Source: an uncultured Asticcacaulis sp. (lineage in GTDB: Bacteria > Pseudomonadota > Alphaproteobacteria > Caulobacterales > Caulobacteraceae). From it: DNA of 12,981 nt. Positions 6,618 to 12,981 of this stretch are shown here, piece after piece. The first letter of the stretch is position 1. Each line of letters starts with the position of its first letter. Below the pieces are notes generated by a model. The model worked only from the letters and a program-made list of their open reading frames with translations. It ran no database searches and was not told the DNA's origin. Location: contig CAMLPZ010000102.1 in assembly GCA_946482045.1 (NCBI GenBank), positions 1 to 12,981 of the forward strand. The letters run 5' to 3'. A program made the translations under genes and the position numbers.

Positions 6618-7406
6618 ATGCAAACCATGGCCGAGCGCTACGCGCTGCTGGAAAAGGACATCACGGTCTATGGTCCAACGGACACGCGCGTCCTGCCGGC
6701 GATTGTGCTGTTTCATGGATGCGGCGGCATGCGGCCGCACATCCATGCCTATGCCAAGGCTGCGGCCGTGCTGGGTATCCGCGCTTATGTCGTCGACAGT
6801 TTCACGCCGCGCGGCTGGGATCGCAACTTCGCCGTATCTCTGATCTGCACCGGCGCCTTCATGCAAGGCTATGAACGTTCGGGCGACGTGTTGAGCGTCC
6901 TGTGGGGCCTGAAACAATCGGGCCGCGTCGATATGGGCAATGTGGTGCTCGCCGGATTCAGCCACGGGGGATGGTCGATCATGGACCTGATGACGCAGGC
7001 GCTGACGGAAAAGGGTGAAGCCAAACTGGCCGATCCGGACGCGTCCCTGGCGGATCAGGTCAAAGGTCTTTTCCTTGTCTATCCGTACATAAACTTCCCG
7101 GCGCGCAGCAATAGTAAGCCTTGGGTCCGCCATCCGAAGACCTTTGCCGTCCTGGCGGAAAAGGACCACCTGACGCCGCTTCGGCACGCGAAGAAGGTCT
7201 TTGCCAATGTCACGGCGGCGGGAGCCGCGGTCGAAGTCCTGCCGATGGCCGCCAGCCACGCATTCGACGAAGAGGACAACAAGGGCATGGTCATGGCCTA
7301 TGACCACGAAGCCATGCAGATGTCGATCCTGGCCATGCTGAAGTTTCTCCGCGAGACGGTGCCGCTGCCGGAACACGCGAACCCGGTTGCGGTCGGAGCG
7401 CAATGA
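6618..7406 (+). CDS. Dienelactone hydrolase family protein, paralog 2 (DLH2)
   Basis: This 262-aa alpha/beta hydrolase is homologous to its neighbours. It has HGCGG (34-38), the nucleophile elbow AGFSHGGW with Ser115, Asp183 (AEKDHLTPL) and His214 (AASHAFDEED). SFTPRGW (61-67) and GYERSGDVL (84-92) are family-like shared blocks. The ATG at 6618 follows a GGAGGGGG ribosome site at usual spacing; a second ATG three codons on (6627) is possible. The C-terminus is about 11 residues longer than in the other two (ending PEHANPVAVGAQ). It lies 47 nt after DLH1 and is probably co-transcribed with it. A 37-nt segment encoding VYPYINFPARSN is identical in DNA to DLH1. Substrate unknown. Confidence 0.9.
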   Translation: MQTMAERYALLEKDITVYGPTDTRVLPAIVLFHGCGGMRPHIHAYAKAAAVLGIRAYVVDSFTPRGWDRNFAVSLICTGAFMQGYERSGDVLSVLWGLKQSGRVDMGNVVLAGFSHGGWSIMDLMTQALTEKGEAKLADPDASLADQVKGLFLVYPYINFPARSNSKPWVRHPKTFAVLAEKDHLTPLRHAKKVFANVTAAGAAVEVLPMAASHAFDEEDNKGMVMAYDHEAMQMSILAMLKFLRETVPLPEHANPVAVGAQ

Positions 7407-7431
7407 GCTAACTTAGCGGCTGTTGCAATCA

Positions 7432-7526
7432 GCCCCTCACCCCAACCCTCTCCCCGTAAACGGGGAGAGGGAGCGAAAATAGTCCCCTCTCCCCATACCA
7501 ATGGGGAGAGGGTTAGGGTGAGGGGC
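7432..7526. repeat. Nested REP-like palindromic element with G-quadruplex motif
   Basis: Outer arms 7432-7455 and 7503-7526 are 24 nt each and complementary except at one position. Inside are two perfect hairpins: an 11-bp stem (7446-7456 with 7461-7471, loop TAAA) and a 12-bp stem (7485-7496 with 7501-7512, loop ACCA). The plus-strand right arm has G-runs of 4, 3, 3 and 4 separated by AGA, TTA and TGA (7503-7525), a canonical G4 motif. The left arm has an equivalent on the minus strand. CCCTCTCCCC-type palindromes of this sort are, from general knowledge, common dispersed repeats in proteobacterial intergenic spaces. Confidence 0.85.
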
Positions 7527-7555
7527 CTGGTTCAGCGAGCGCTTAAGGGGGGCAT

Positions 7556-8311
7556 ATGGCACTCGATACGCTGCAGCAGCGGTGCGACCTGTTGATGCCG
7601 CATGTTCAGGTCTTTGGACCTGAAGACGCCGTGCGCCGGCCGGCCCTGATCATCTTCCACGGCTGTGGCGGCATCGCCTCGAACCTCCCCCTCTACGCCC
7701 AGGCAGCCGTCGAAAGCGGCATGCGCGCATTTGTCATCGACAGCTTCACCCCGCGCGGATGGACACGCAAGCATGCCGCCGCCTGGGTGTGCAAGGGGCT
7801 GAAGCTGCGCGGCTATGAACGCTCTGGCGATGTGCTGGCGGCGGTTGCCGGCATTGCCCAAAGGGCCGACGTCGATGCCGATCGGCTTATGCTCGCCGGC
7901 TTCAGCCACGGCGCCTGGGCGATCATGGACCTGATGACGCAGAAACTCGACAAAGCGGGTGACGCGCGCCTCAATGATCCGGCGCCGCACTGGCTCGATG
8001 GCGTGAAGGGGCTGTTTCTTGTCTATCCCTATATCAACTTCATGGCGCGGTCGGTGACTCGGCCATGGCACCATAAGCCCAAGACGCTCGCCATCCTGAC
8101 CCTGTCGGATCATCTGGCGGCCTATAAGCATTATCTGCGGCTGATCGTATCCCTACGCAAACAGGGGGTTGATGCCACGACGACAACGGTCAATGCAACC
8201 CACGCCTTTGACGAAGAAGGCATCGATCGCACCGGCATCATGCGCTATGACGCCGAAGCGCAAGCTGTGACGCTGGACACCCTCAAAGAGTTCATCAAGG
8301 AAACAATGTAA
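7556..8311 (+). CDS. Dienelactone hydrolase family protein, paralog 3 (DLH3)
   Basis: This 251-aa protein is the third tandem alpha/beta hydrolase of the dienelactone hydrolase family. It has FHGCGG (34-39), DSFTPRGW (62-69), GYERSGDVLAA (86-96), the nucleophile elbow AGFSHGAW with Ser117, Asp185 (TLSDHLAAY) and His216 (NATHAFDEEG). The ATG at 7556 follows AAGGGGGG with 3-nt spacing, and the start aligns with DLH1. Where the other two have RPHIHAYA after the HGCGG loop, this one has ASNLPLYA, so the pocket may differ. It is separated from DLH2 by 149 nt with a palindromic element, so expression may be partly uncoupled. It ends in a strong terminator. Substrate unknown. Confidence 0.9.
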   Translation: MALDTLQQRCDLLMPHVQVFGPEDAVRRPALIIFHGCGGIASNLPLYAQAAVESGMRAFVIDSFTPRGWTRKHAAAWVCKGLKLRGYERSGDVLAAVAGIAQRADVDADRLMLAGFSHGAWAIMDLMTQKLDKAGDARLNDPAPHWLDGVKGLFLVYPYINFMARSVTRPWHHKPKTLAILTLSDHLAAYKHYLRLIVSLRKQGVDATTTTVNATHAFDEEGIDRTGIMRYDAEAQAVTLDTLKEFIKETM

Positions 8312-8341
8312 AAAGGCCGCCGGGGTTTCCGGCGGCCTTTT
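8311..8341. terminator. Strong bidirectional rho-independent terminator after DLH3
   Basis: A perfect 13-bp stem (8311-8323 with 8329-8341, loop GGTTT) is bounded by A4 and T4. On the plus strand it is followed by TTTT-CG-TTTTT, and it begins on the last base of the DLH3 stop codon. The A-run on the left gives a T-run on the minus strand, so it can also stop transcripts coming from 8426-8914. Confidence 0.92.
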
Positions 8342-8356
8342 CGTTTTTGCTTTGTC

Positions 8357-8420
8357 GCGATATTTAACCGAAACAACGTTCGGCGCAGCCAAAACCGCTG
8401 TACACTTTTCGGAATATCGC
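8357..8420 (-). other. Structured 3' region of the FYDLN gene
   Basis: GCGATATT (8357-8364) pairs with AATATCGC (8413-8420), and CCGAA (8368-8372) with TTCGG (8408-8412), giving a 13-bp stem with a 3-nt bulge. The enclosed part has CAGC/GCTG and another TTCGG (8379-8383) that could compete for CCGAA, so two folds are possible. It starts 5 nt after the stop codon of the minus-strand gene. Confidence 0.45.
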
Positions 8421-8425
8421 TCGCT

Positions 8426-8914
8426 TTAACGGTCTTCCTCGTCTTCGCCGGGCAGGCCGTCGATTTCTTCGTCGAAGTCGGCGTCGTCTTCGTCTTCCAG
8501 GAAGGGGACGTCGTCGGCATCGTCGTCGACCAGGTCGGCGTCTTCGATGTCCATGTCGACCGAGTCGCCACCACCACCCACGCGGGCCGGATCGGCGGGA
8601 TCGAGATCTTCGTCTTCATCGACGATGAGCGTGTCGTCGGCGACGACTTCGTCGATTTCCGGGGTTACGACTTCAGGCTCTTCGTCCTCGTCGTCGCCCT
8701 GGGTCTTGCCCTTCACCTGATCTTCGGCTTCCTCATCCGTATCCTCATAGTCCGGCGCGGTGGTGCGGACACGCGTACGGCGCGTGCGGATCACTTCTTC
8801 CTGGTCGAATTCGAATGCGCATTTCGGGCAATGCGCCGGGCGGTTGTTCAGGTCGTAGAACTTGGCCGTGCAGTTGGGGCAAACCTGCTTGGTGCCTAAG
8901 GCGGGATCAGCCAC
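8426..8914 (-). CDS. FYDLN-acid family protein (TIGR02300), zinc-ribbon with acidic tail
   Basis: This 162-aa protein is of the FYDLN-acid family, conserved in alphaproteobacteria and of unknown function. The N-terminus has CPNC (12-15) and CPKC (29-32), a four-cysteine zinc ribbon flanking the signature FYDLN (19-23). A short basic patch (RTRRTRVR) follows, then about 110 residues dominated by Asp and Glu, probably disordered. The GTG at 8914 is preceded by AAGGA with 6-nt spacing and yields the usual ADPALGTKQVCPNC opening. It is divergent from aroA, a conserved neighbourhood. A zinc ribbon with a polyacidic tail could suggest a nucleic-acid or ribosome-associated role, but that is inference only. 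Confidence 0.92.
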   Translation of the reverse strand: MADPALGTKQVCPNCTAKFYDLNNRPAHCPKCAFEFDQEEVIRTRRTRVRTTAPDYEDTDEEAEDQVKGKTQGDDEDEEPEVVTPEIDEVVADDTLIVDEDEDLDPADPARVGGGGDSVDMDIEDADLVDDDADDVPFLEDEDDADFDEEIDGLPGEDEEDR

Positions 8915-9074
8915 GGGTGGTCCTTATCAATCGGAATAGAAAAAATGCGTTTGCGATTGGCCCCCTTGCCACTAGATAGGCCTCCTGTCAAAAGCTTAAA
9001 TCCCGCCCGGCCTCAATTTTTTTTGCGCGCATTTTTTTGCGGCGGCAAACTAGGCCCTATTTATCGACGCGTCC
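8915..9074. promoter_or_regulatory. Divergent promoter region, FYDLN gene and aroA
   Basis: These 160 nt contain two T-tracts, T8 (9017-9024) and T7 (9032-9038), separated by GCGCGCA. A small dyad TTTGC-GGCG-GCAAA (9036-9049) follows. A weak aroA promoter can be drawn (TTGCGG at 9037-9042 and ATTTAT at 9059-9064, 16 nt apart). This would place the transcript start close to the ATG, and with no good ribosome site aroA could be read from a very short or absent leader. Confidence 0.35.
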
Positions 9075-10340
9075 ATGACCCCCAGCCAAGCCACCGCAGT
9101 CAAACTCGAAACCCCGAAGGCGAAGATCGCCGGGCGAATTGCCCTTCCTGGATCGAAGTCCATCACAAACCGCGTCCTGCTGATCGCGGCGCTGGCACAA
9201 GGCAGTAGCCAGATCAGCGGCGCGCTCAAGAGCGATGACACCAAATATATGGCGCGGGCGCTGGGCCAGCTGGGCGTGACGGTCACCGATACCGGCGACA
9301 CCGAGTTCCTGGTCGAAAGCACCGGTAGGCTGACGCCGTCTCTTGAGCCTCTGTTTCTCGGCAATGCCGGCACGGCTGTCCGCTTCCTGACGGCTGCGGC
9401 GGCCAATATCGACGGCACGACGGTCCTGACCGGTGACGAGCACATGCAGAAGCGCCCGATCGCGCCTTTGGTCCAGGCGCTCAACGACGCCGGCGTTACG
9501 GCAACTGCGCCGACCGGCTGCCCGCCTGTCACCGTTACGGGTACGGGCGGCTTCACCAACCGTGCCATTGACGTCGATGCCAGCCTGTCGAGCCAGTACG
9601 TTTCAGCGCTTTTGATGGCCGGCACCAAGGGTGACGCGCCGCTGCGCCTGCGCGTCAAGGACGGCGATATCGGCGCGCTCGGCTATATCGATATTACGCT
9701 TGCCTGCATGCGCGCCTTCGGCGCCCAGGTGACGCAGACGGGACCGCTGGCCTGGGAAATCGCCAACACGCCTTACCAGGCGCGCGACTACTGGGTCGAG
9801 CCCGATGCCAGCGCCGCCACCTATGTCTGGGGCATCAATGCGCTCATCGGCGCGAACATCGACATCGGCATCGCGCCCGATGCCATGATGCAGCCCGATG
9901 CCAAGGCGTACGACTTCATCAGCCAGTTCCCCAACCTGCCGGCGGTGATTGATGGCAGCCAGATGCAGGACGCCATCCCGACCATTGCCGTCCTGGCGGC
10001 CTTCAACAACCATCCGGTCCGCTTCGTCGGCATCGCCAACCTGCGCGTCAAGGAATGCGACCGCATCAACGCCGTCGCCACCGAGCTCAATCGCATCCAG
10101 CCGGGACTGGCCGAAGAGATCGGCGACGACCTGCTGGTTACGCCCGACCGCACCCTGATTGGAAAGACGGTTGGGGCCAGCATCGAGACCTATCACGATC
10201 ACCGCATCGCCATGGCGTTTGCGCTCGCTGCACTGGTCATCAACGGCCTGCGCATTCTCGATCCCGGCTGCACGGCCAAGACCTATCCCGGTTACTGGCG
10301 CGACCTGGCAAGCGTCGGCGTCGGCATGACGTTCGAGTAA
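9075..10340 (+). CDS. aroA: 3-phosphoshikimate 1-carboxyvinyltransferase (EPSP synthase)
   Basis: This cytosolic enzyme of the shikimate pathway joins shikimate-3-phosphate and phosphoenolpyruvate to EPSP. At 421 aa it is full length. Visible active-site parts are PGSKSITNR (25-33, Lys28), GNAGTAVR (96-103), KRPI (126-129), SSQYVSALLM (172-181), Asp299 in DAIPTIAV, Glu327 in KECDR, DHR (375-377) and CTAKTYPGY (Lys402). PGSKS and GNAGTA are class I-like; many alphaproteobacterial enzymes instead have the class II PGDKSISHR form. The Gly equivalent to E. coli Gly96 is kept (Gly99), while the position of Pro101 is Phe104. The ATG at 9075 has only a weak ribosome site. cmk starts 5 nt after its stop, so they form an operon. 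Confidence 0.95.
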   Translation: MTPSQATAVKLETPKAKIAGRIALPGSKSITNRVLLIAALAQGSSQISGALKSDDTKYMARALGQLGVTVTDTGDTEFLVESTGRLTPSLEPLFLGNAGTAVRFLTAAAANIDGTTVLTGDEHMQKRPIAPLVQALNDAGVTATAPTGCPPVTVTGTGGFTNRAIDVDASLSSQYVSALLMAGTKGDAPLRLRVKDGDIGALGYIDITLACMRAFGAQVTQTGPLAWEIANTPYQARDYWVEPDASAATYVWGINALIGANIDIGIAPDAMMQPDAKAYDFISQFPNLPAVIDGSQMQDAIPTIAVLAAFNNHPVRFVGIANLRVKECDRINAVATELNRIQPGLAEEIGDDLLVTPDRTLIGKTVGASIETYHDHRIAMAFALAALVINGLRILDPGCTAKTYPGYWRDLASVGVGMTFE

Positions 10341-10345
10341 CGATC

Positions 10346-10978
10346 ATGGGGCTTATCATCGCATTCGACGGTCCGGCCGCATCGGGAAAGGGCACCCTGG
10401 CATCACGAATTGCCGCCGACTACGGCCTGCCGTTTCTTGATACCGGCCTGCTTTACCGCGCCATCGGACATCTCGCTTTTTACCACGATGTTCCGCACAC
10501 CGAAGTCGATGTACTGGCGGCGCTCGCCAAGGAGATCGATAGTGAAGTCCTGGCCGACGAAGCCTTGCGCGGCCGCGAAGCCGGCGAGCGCGCCTCCCAG
10601 GTCGCCGCCATACCAGAAGTCCGCGCGGCCCTGAAACAATACCAGATCGATTTCGCCAATCAGCCCTCCGGCGCCGTGCTCGACGGCCGCGATATCGGCA
10701 CGGTTATCGCCCCCGATGCGCCGGTCAAGATCTTCGTCACCGCCCGTCCCGAAGTCCGCGCGCACCGCCGTTGGCTGCAACTCAGCAAGACCGATCCGGA
10801 CCTGAAACTGGAAGAGGTTCTGGAGGATATCCGCATCCGCGACGCCCGCGATTCCGGCCGCACGGATGCGCCTTTGGAAATGGCCAAAGATGCGCTCTTG
10901 CTAGATACGTCCGACTTGGGTATAGAAGCCGCCATCAAGGCTGCGCGATCCCTTGTGAAAGACCGGTCTGGCGGTTAA
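10346..10978 (+). CDS. cmk: Cytidylate kinase (CMP/dCMP kinase)
   Basis: This 210-aa kinase phosphorylates CMP and dCMP with ATP in pyrimidine nucleotide synthesis. It has the P-loop GPAASGKGT (9-17), LDTGLLYRAIG (31-41) for nucleotide-monophosphate binding, DGRDIGTVIAP (113-123) and the lid-like RDARDSGRTDAPL (165-177). The length is typical for alphaproteobacteria and slightly shorter than E. coli Cmk (227 aa). The ATG at 10346 is used; upstream in-frame sequence overlaps aroA and is not homologous. The aroA-cmk spacing of 5 nt shows co-transcription, with rpsA next in the conserved order cmk-rpsA. Confidence 0.96.
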   Translation: MGLIIAFDGPAASGKGTLASRIAADYGLPFLDTGLLYRAIGHLAFYHDVPHTEVDVLAALAKEIDSEVLADEALRGREAGERASQVAAIPEVRAALKQYQIDFANQPSGAVLDGRDIGTVIAPDAPVKIFVTARPEVRAHRRWLQLSKTDPDLKLEEVLEDIRIRDARDSGRTDAPLEMAKDALLLDTSDLGIEAAIKAARSLVKDRSGG

Positions 10979-11184
10979 CGCCAAATCCAAAGCCCGGTCG
11001 CAAGAGGCACCACGAAGAGACGCCCCCGGACGGTTCGCCGTCGCAGCGAAAATCAACCGGCTCCGCCCGGACTCCATGACAATCAAAGCCGCACCCCGCG
11101 CGATCTCCCCAGAGGCATTTGGCCTCTAACTTCCTTTGGGGCAAAAGATCACCGGACACGCGCCCACAAATCTAAAGAGACTAC
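10979..11184 (+). promoter_or_regulatory. rpsA leader region
   Basis: This 206-nt stretch lies between cmk and rpsA, with no terminator visible at its start. It contains a hairpin GACGG-TTCG-CCGTC (11029-11042) and an 18-codon upstream ORF (11076-11129). A 6-bp stem AGAGGC/GCCTCT (11111-11116 with 11122-11127) is nested in a CCCC/GGGG pairing (11107-11110 with 11138-11141). The rpsA ribosome site is AAAGAG (11174-11179). S1 is known to repress its own mRNA in E. coli through a structured leader, so a similar role here is plausible. Confidence 0.45.
11076..11129 (+). CDS. Possible 17-residue upstream ORF in the rpsA leader
   Basis: ATG at 11076 opens a short frame, MTIKAAPRAISPEAFGL, ending in TAA at 11127-11129. 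Its last codons form the AGAGGC/GCCTCT hairpin, so a translating ribosome would melt it. No good ribosome site precedes the ATG, and the ORF could be chance. Confidence 0.2.
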   Translation: MTIKAAPRAISPEAFGL

Positions 11185-12873
11185 ATGAGCGATTACAATC
11201 CCTCGCGCGACGATTTCGCAGCGCTTCTCGATGAAAGCCTGCACGGCCGCGACATGCTCGAAGGCCAGGTCATTCACGGCCTCGTCGTCGCCGTCGACAA
11301 GGACAGCGTCACGGTCGACGTCGGCCTGAAGACCGAAGGCCGCATCCCCCTGAAGGAATTCGGCTCTGATGGCCCGAACCTGAAGAAGGGTGACACCGTC
11401 GAGGTGTACCTGGAGCGCGTCGAGAACGCGATGGGCGAAGCCGTCATCTCCAGAGAAAAGGCCCGCCGCGAGGAAGCCTGGACCCGTCTGGAAGCCGTCT
11501 TCAACCGCGGCGAACCGGTCATGGGCACCATCGTCGGCCGCGTCAAGGGTGGCTTCACCGTCGATATGGACGGCGCCTCGGGCTTCCTGCCGGGTTCGCA
11601 AGTCGACATCCGTCCGGTCCGCGACATCGCTCCGCTCATGGGCAAGGAACAGCCCTTCGCCATCCTCAAGATGGACCGTCCGCGCGGCAACATCGTCGTG
11701 TCGCGTCGCGCCATCCTCGAAGAAGCCCGCGCCGAGCAGCGCACCGAGCTGGTCGGCCAGCTGGCCGAAGGCGAAATCCGTGACGGCGTCGTCAAGAACA
11801 TCACCGACTACGGTGCGTTCGTTGACCTCGGCGGCATCGACGGCCTGCTGCACGTCACCGACATGTCCTGGAAGCGCGTCTCGCACCCGTCGCAGGTCCT
11901 CAATGTCGGCGACCAGGTCCGCGTCCAGATCATCAAGATCAACCCGGACACGCAACGCATCTCGCTGGGCATGAAGCAGCTGCAGTCCGACCCGTGGGAA
12001 AACGTCGACGTCAAGTATCCGGTCGGCGGCAAGTTCACCGGTCGCATCACCAACATCACGGACTACGGCGCTTTCGTCGAGCTGGAATCGGGCGTCGAAG
12101 GCCTGGTCCACGTTTCGGAAATGTCCTGGACCAAGAAGAACGTCCATCCGGGCAAGATCGTTTCGACCTCGCAGGAAGTCGACGTCGTCGTGCTCGAAGT
12201 CGATGCTTCGAAGCGCCGCGTTTCGCTCGGCCTGAAGCAGGCTCAGGAAAATCCGTGGGATCAGTTCCTGCGTAACCACCCGATCGGTTCGACCATCGAA
12301 GGCGAAGTCAAGAACGCCACCGAATTCGGCCTGTTCGTCGGCTTCGAAAACGACATCGACGGCATGGTCCACCTGTCGGACCTCGACTGGAACGTTCCGG
12401 GCGAAGAAGCTATCGGCCGCTACAAGAAGGGCGACGCCGTCAAGACCAAGGTCCTGGACGTCGACGTCGACAAGGAACGTATCTCGCTGGGCATCAAGCA
12501 GCTCGGCAGCGATCCGATGACCGGCGACACCTTCAAGAAGGGCCAGACCGTCACCGTGACCGTCACCGAAGTCACTTCGGGCGGTATCGAAGTCAAGTTC
12601 GGGGAAGACGACGCACCGATGTCGGCCTTCATCCGCAAGTCGGACCTGTCGCGCGACCGCAACGAGCAGCGTGTTGAGCGCTTCGCCGTCGGCGACCGTA
12701 TCGACGCCCAGGTCACCAATGTCGACAAGGCAGCCCGCAAGGTCTCCGTATCGATCAAGGCCCTGGAAATGGCTGACGAAAAGCAGGCCATTGAACAGTA
12801 CGGCTCGCAGGATTCCGGCGCTTCGCTGGGCGACATCCTCGGCGCCGCCCTGCGCGACAAGGTCAAGGAATAA
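11185..12873 (+). CDS. rpsA: 30S ribosomal protein S1
   Basis: This 562-aa protein has six S1/OB-fold repeats, at about residues 27-91, 109-175, 196-264, 281-350, 368-437 and 453-525. It binds mRNA and brings it to the 30S subunit during initiation. Repeats 3 and 4 are the most canonical ([20 protein letters not shown] and [20 protein letters not shown]). Length and repeat count match full-length proteobacterial S1. The ATG at 11185 is preceded by AAAGAG at 5-nt spacing, and [17 protein letters not shown] is a normal S1 start. The gene uses strongly preferred codons, as expected for a highly expressed protein. It is downstream of aroA-cmk and ends in two successive hairpins. Confidence 0.98.
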   Translation: MSDYNPSRDDFAALLDESLHGRDMLEGQVIHGLVVAVDKDSVTVDVGLKTEGRIPLKEFGSDGPNLKKGDTVEVYLERVENAMGEAVISREKARREEAWTRLEAVFNRGEPVMGTIVGRVKGGFTVDMDGASGFLPGSQVDIRPVRDIAPLMGKEQPFAILKMDRPRGNIVVSRRAILEEARAEQRTELVGQLAEGEIRDGVVKNITDYGAFVDLGGIDGLLHVTDMSWKRVSHPSQVLNVGDQVRVQIIKINPDTQRISLGMKQLQSDPWENVDVKYPVGGKFTGRITNITDYGAFVELESGVEGLVHVSEMSWTKKNVHPGKIVSTSQEVDVVVLEVDASKRRVSLGLKQAQENPWDQFLRNHPIGSTIEGEVKNATEFGLFVGFENDIDGMVHLSDLDWNVPGEEAIGRYKKGDAVKTKVLDVDVDKERISLGIKQLGSDPMTGDTFKKGQTVTVTVTEVTSGGIEVKFGEDDAPMSAFIRKSDLSRDRNEQRVERFAVGDRIDAQVTNVDKAARKVSVSIKALEMADEKQAIEQYGSQDSGASLGDILGAALRDKVKE

Positions 12874-12891
12874 GGGTCGTAACGACCCTTA
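12871..12891 (+). terminator. Hairpin at the rpsA stop codon
   Basis: TAAGGGTCG, loop TAA and CGACCCTTA form a perfect 9-bp stem that includes the rpsA stop codon itself. There is no T-run after it. It may protect the 3' end of the mRNA or act as a first, weak stop ahead of the strong terminator 60 nt downstream. Confidence 0.5.
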
Positions 12892-12949
12892 ACCCGGAAT
12901 CGCGACGGTGTTTATGACGCTGTAGTGGTTAGGGTGAGAGTAAAGAAAG

Positions 12950-12980
12950 AGCCGGTGCTGGTGACAGCGCCGGCTTTTTT
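12950..12980 (+). terminator. Rho-independent terminator downstream of rpsA
   Basis: AGCCGG-T-GCTG pairs with CAGC-G-CCGGCT (11 bp with one G-U) around a GTGA tetraloop of GNRA type. T6 follows directly. It sits 77 nt after the rpsA stop and should end the aroA-cmk-rpsA transcript. Confidence 0.92.
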
Positions 12981-12981
12981 G

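Noticed and set aside
6567..7403. 278-codon minus-strand frame opposite DLH2
   Set aside because: It mirrors DLH2 codons and has the Arg/His/Asp-rich composition of a reverse shadow.
7432..7526. CRISPR or transposon end
   Set aside because: There is a single nested palindrome without regular spacers, no target duplication and no transposase nearby.
8915..9074. tRNA or structured RNA gene between the FYDLN gene and aroA
   Set aside because: No cloverleaf stems or T-loop sequence could be found; the region is mostly T-tracts and promoter-like sequence.
11149..12372. 407-codon minus-strand frame opposite rpsA
   Set aside because: Codon bias of the highly expressed rpsA leaves few stops on the reverse strand; the product is Asp/Val/Ala-rich without any domain.

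Overview
The window looks like a chromosomal segment of a GC-rich alphaproteobacterium, probably of the Caulobacterales (Caulobacter/Asticcacaulis type). This rests on gene content and order: an rpoN-hpf pair, a FYDLN-type acidic zinc-ribbon protein divergent from aroA-cmk-rpsA, many GTG starts and one TTAACCAT motif. The genus cannot be fixed from the sequence alone. No tRNA, rRNA, phage, transposase or CRISPR array is visible.

Layout. Positions 1-2026 (minus strand) hold the sigma-54 gene rpoN followed by the 5' part of hpf, the ribosome hibernation factor, cut by the window edge. Positions 2388-2846 (minus) encode an Rrf2-family repressor, divergent from kup (3024-5057, plus), a potassium uptake permease with an unusual low-complexity N-terminal extension. 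A strong hairpin at 5069-5089 separates kup from a convergent FMN nitroreductase (5105-5704, minus).

The accessory part is 5815-8311 (plus): three consecutive paralogous dienelactone-hydrolase-family proteins (called DLH1, DLH2 and DLH3 here), each with a Ser-Asp-His triad. The spacers between them carry strong palindromes. The second spacer is a nested, REP-like element whose G-rich arms form a textbook four-tract G-quadruplex motif just upstream of the DLH3 ribosome binding site. DLH1 is divergent from the nitroreductase, and the shared promoter region holds an inverted repeat, GTAACT-N11-AGTTAC, that looks like an operator. A perfect 13-bp hairpin with T-tails ends the array at 8311-8341.

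The right side is housekeeping: a FYDLN-acid family protein (8426-8914, minus), then aroA (shikimate pathway), cmk (CMP kinase) and rpsA (ribosomal protein S1), all plus. aroA and cmk are 5 nt apart. rpsA follows a 206-nt leader that contains a small upstream ORF overlapping a hairpin. A strong rho-independent terminator lies at the very end of the window.

The region shows no clearly new defence or mobile system. The points most worth a second look are the triplicated hydrolase array with its G4/hairpin spacers, a 37-nt identical patch shared by DLH1 and DLH2, the divergent operator next to the nitroreductase, the class I-like aroA, and the rpsA leader.
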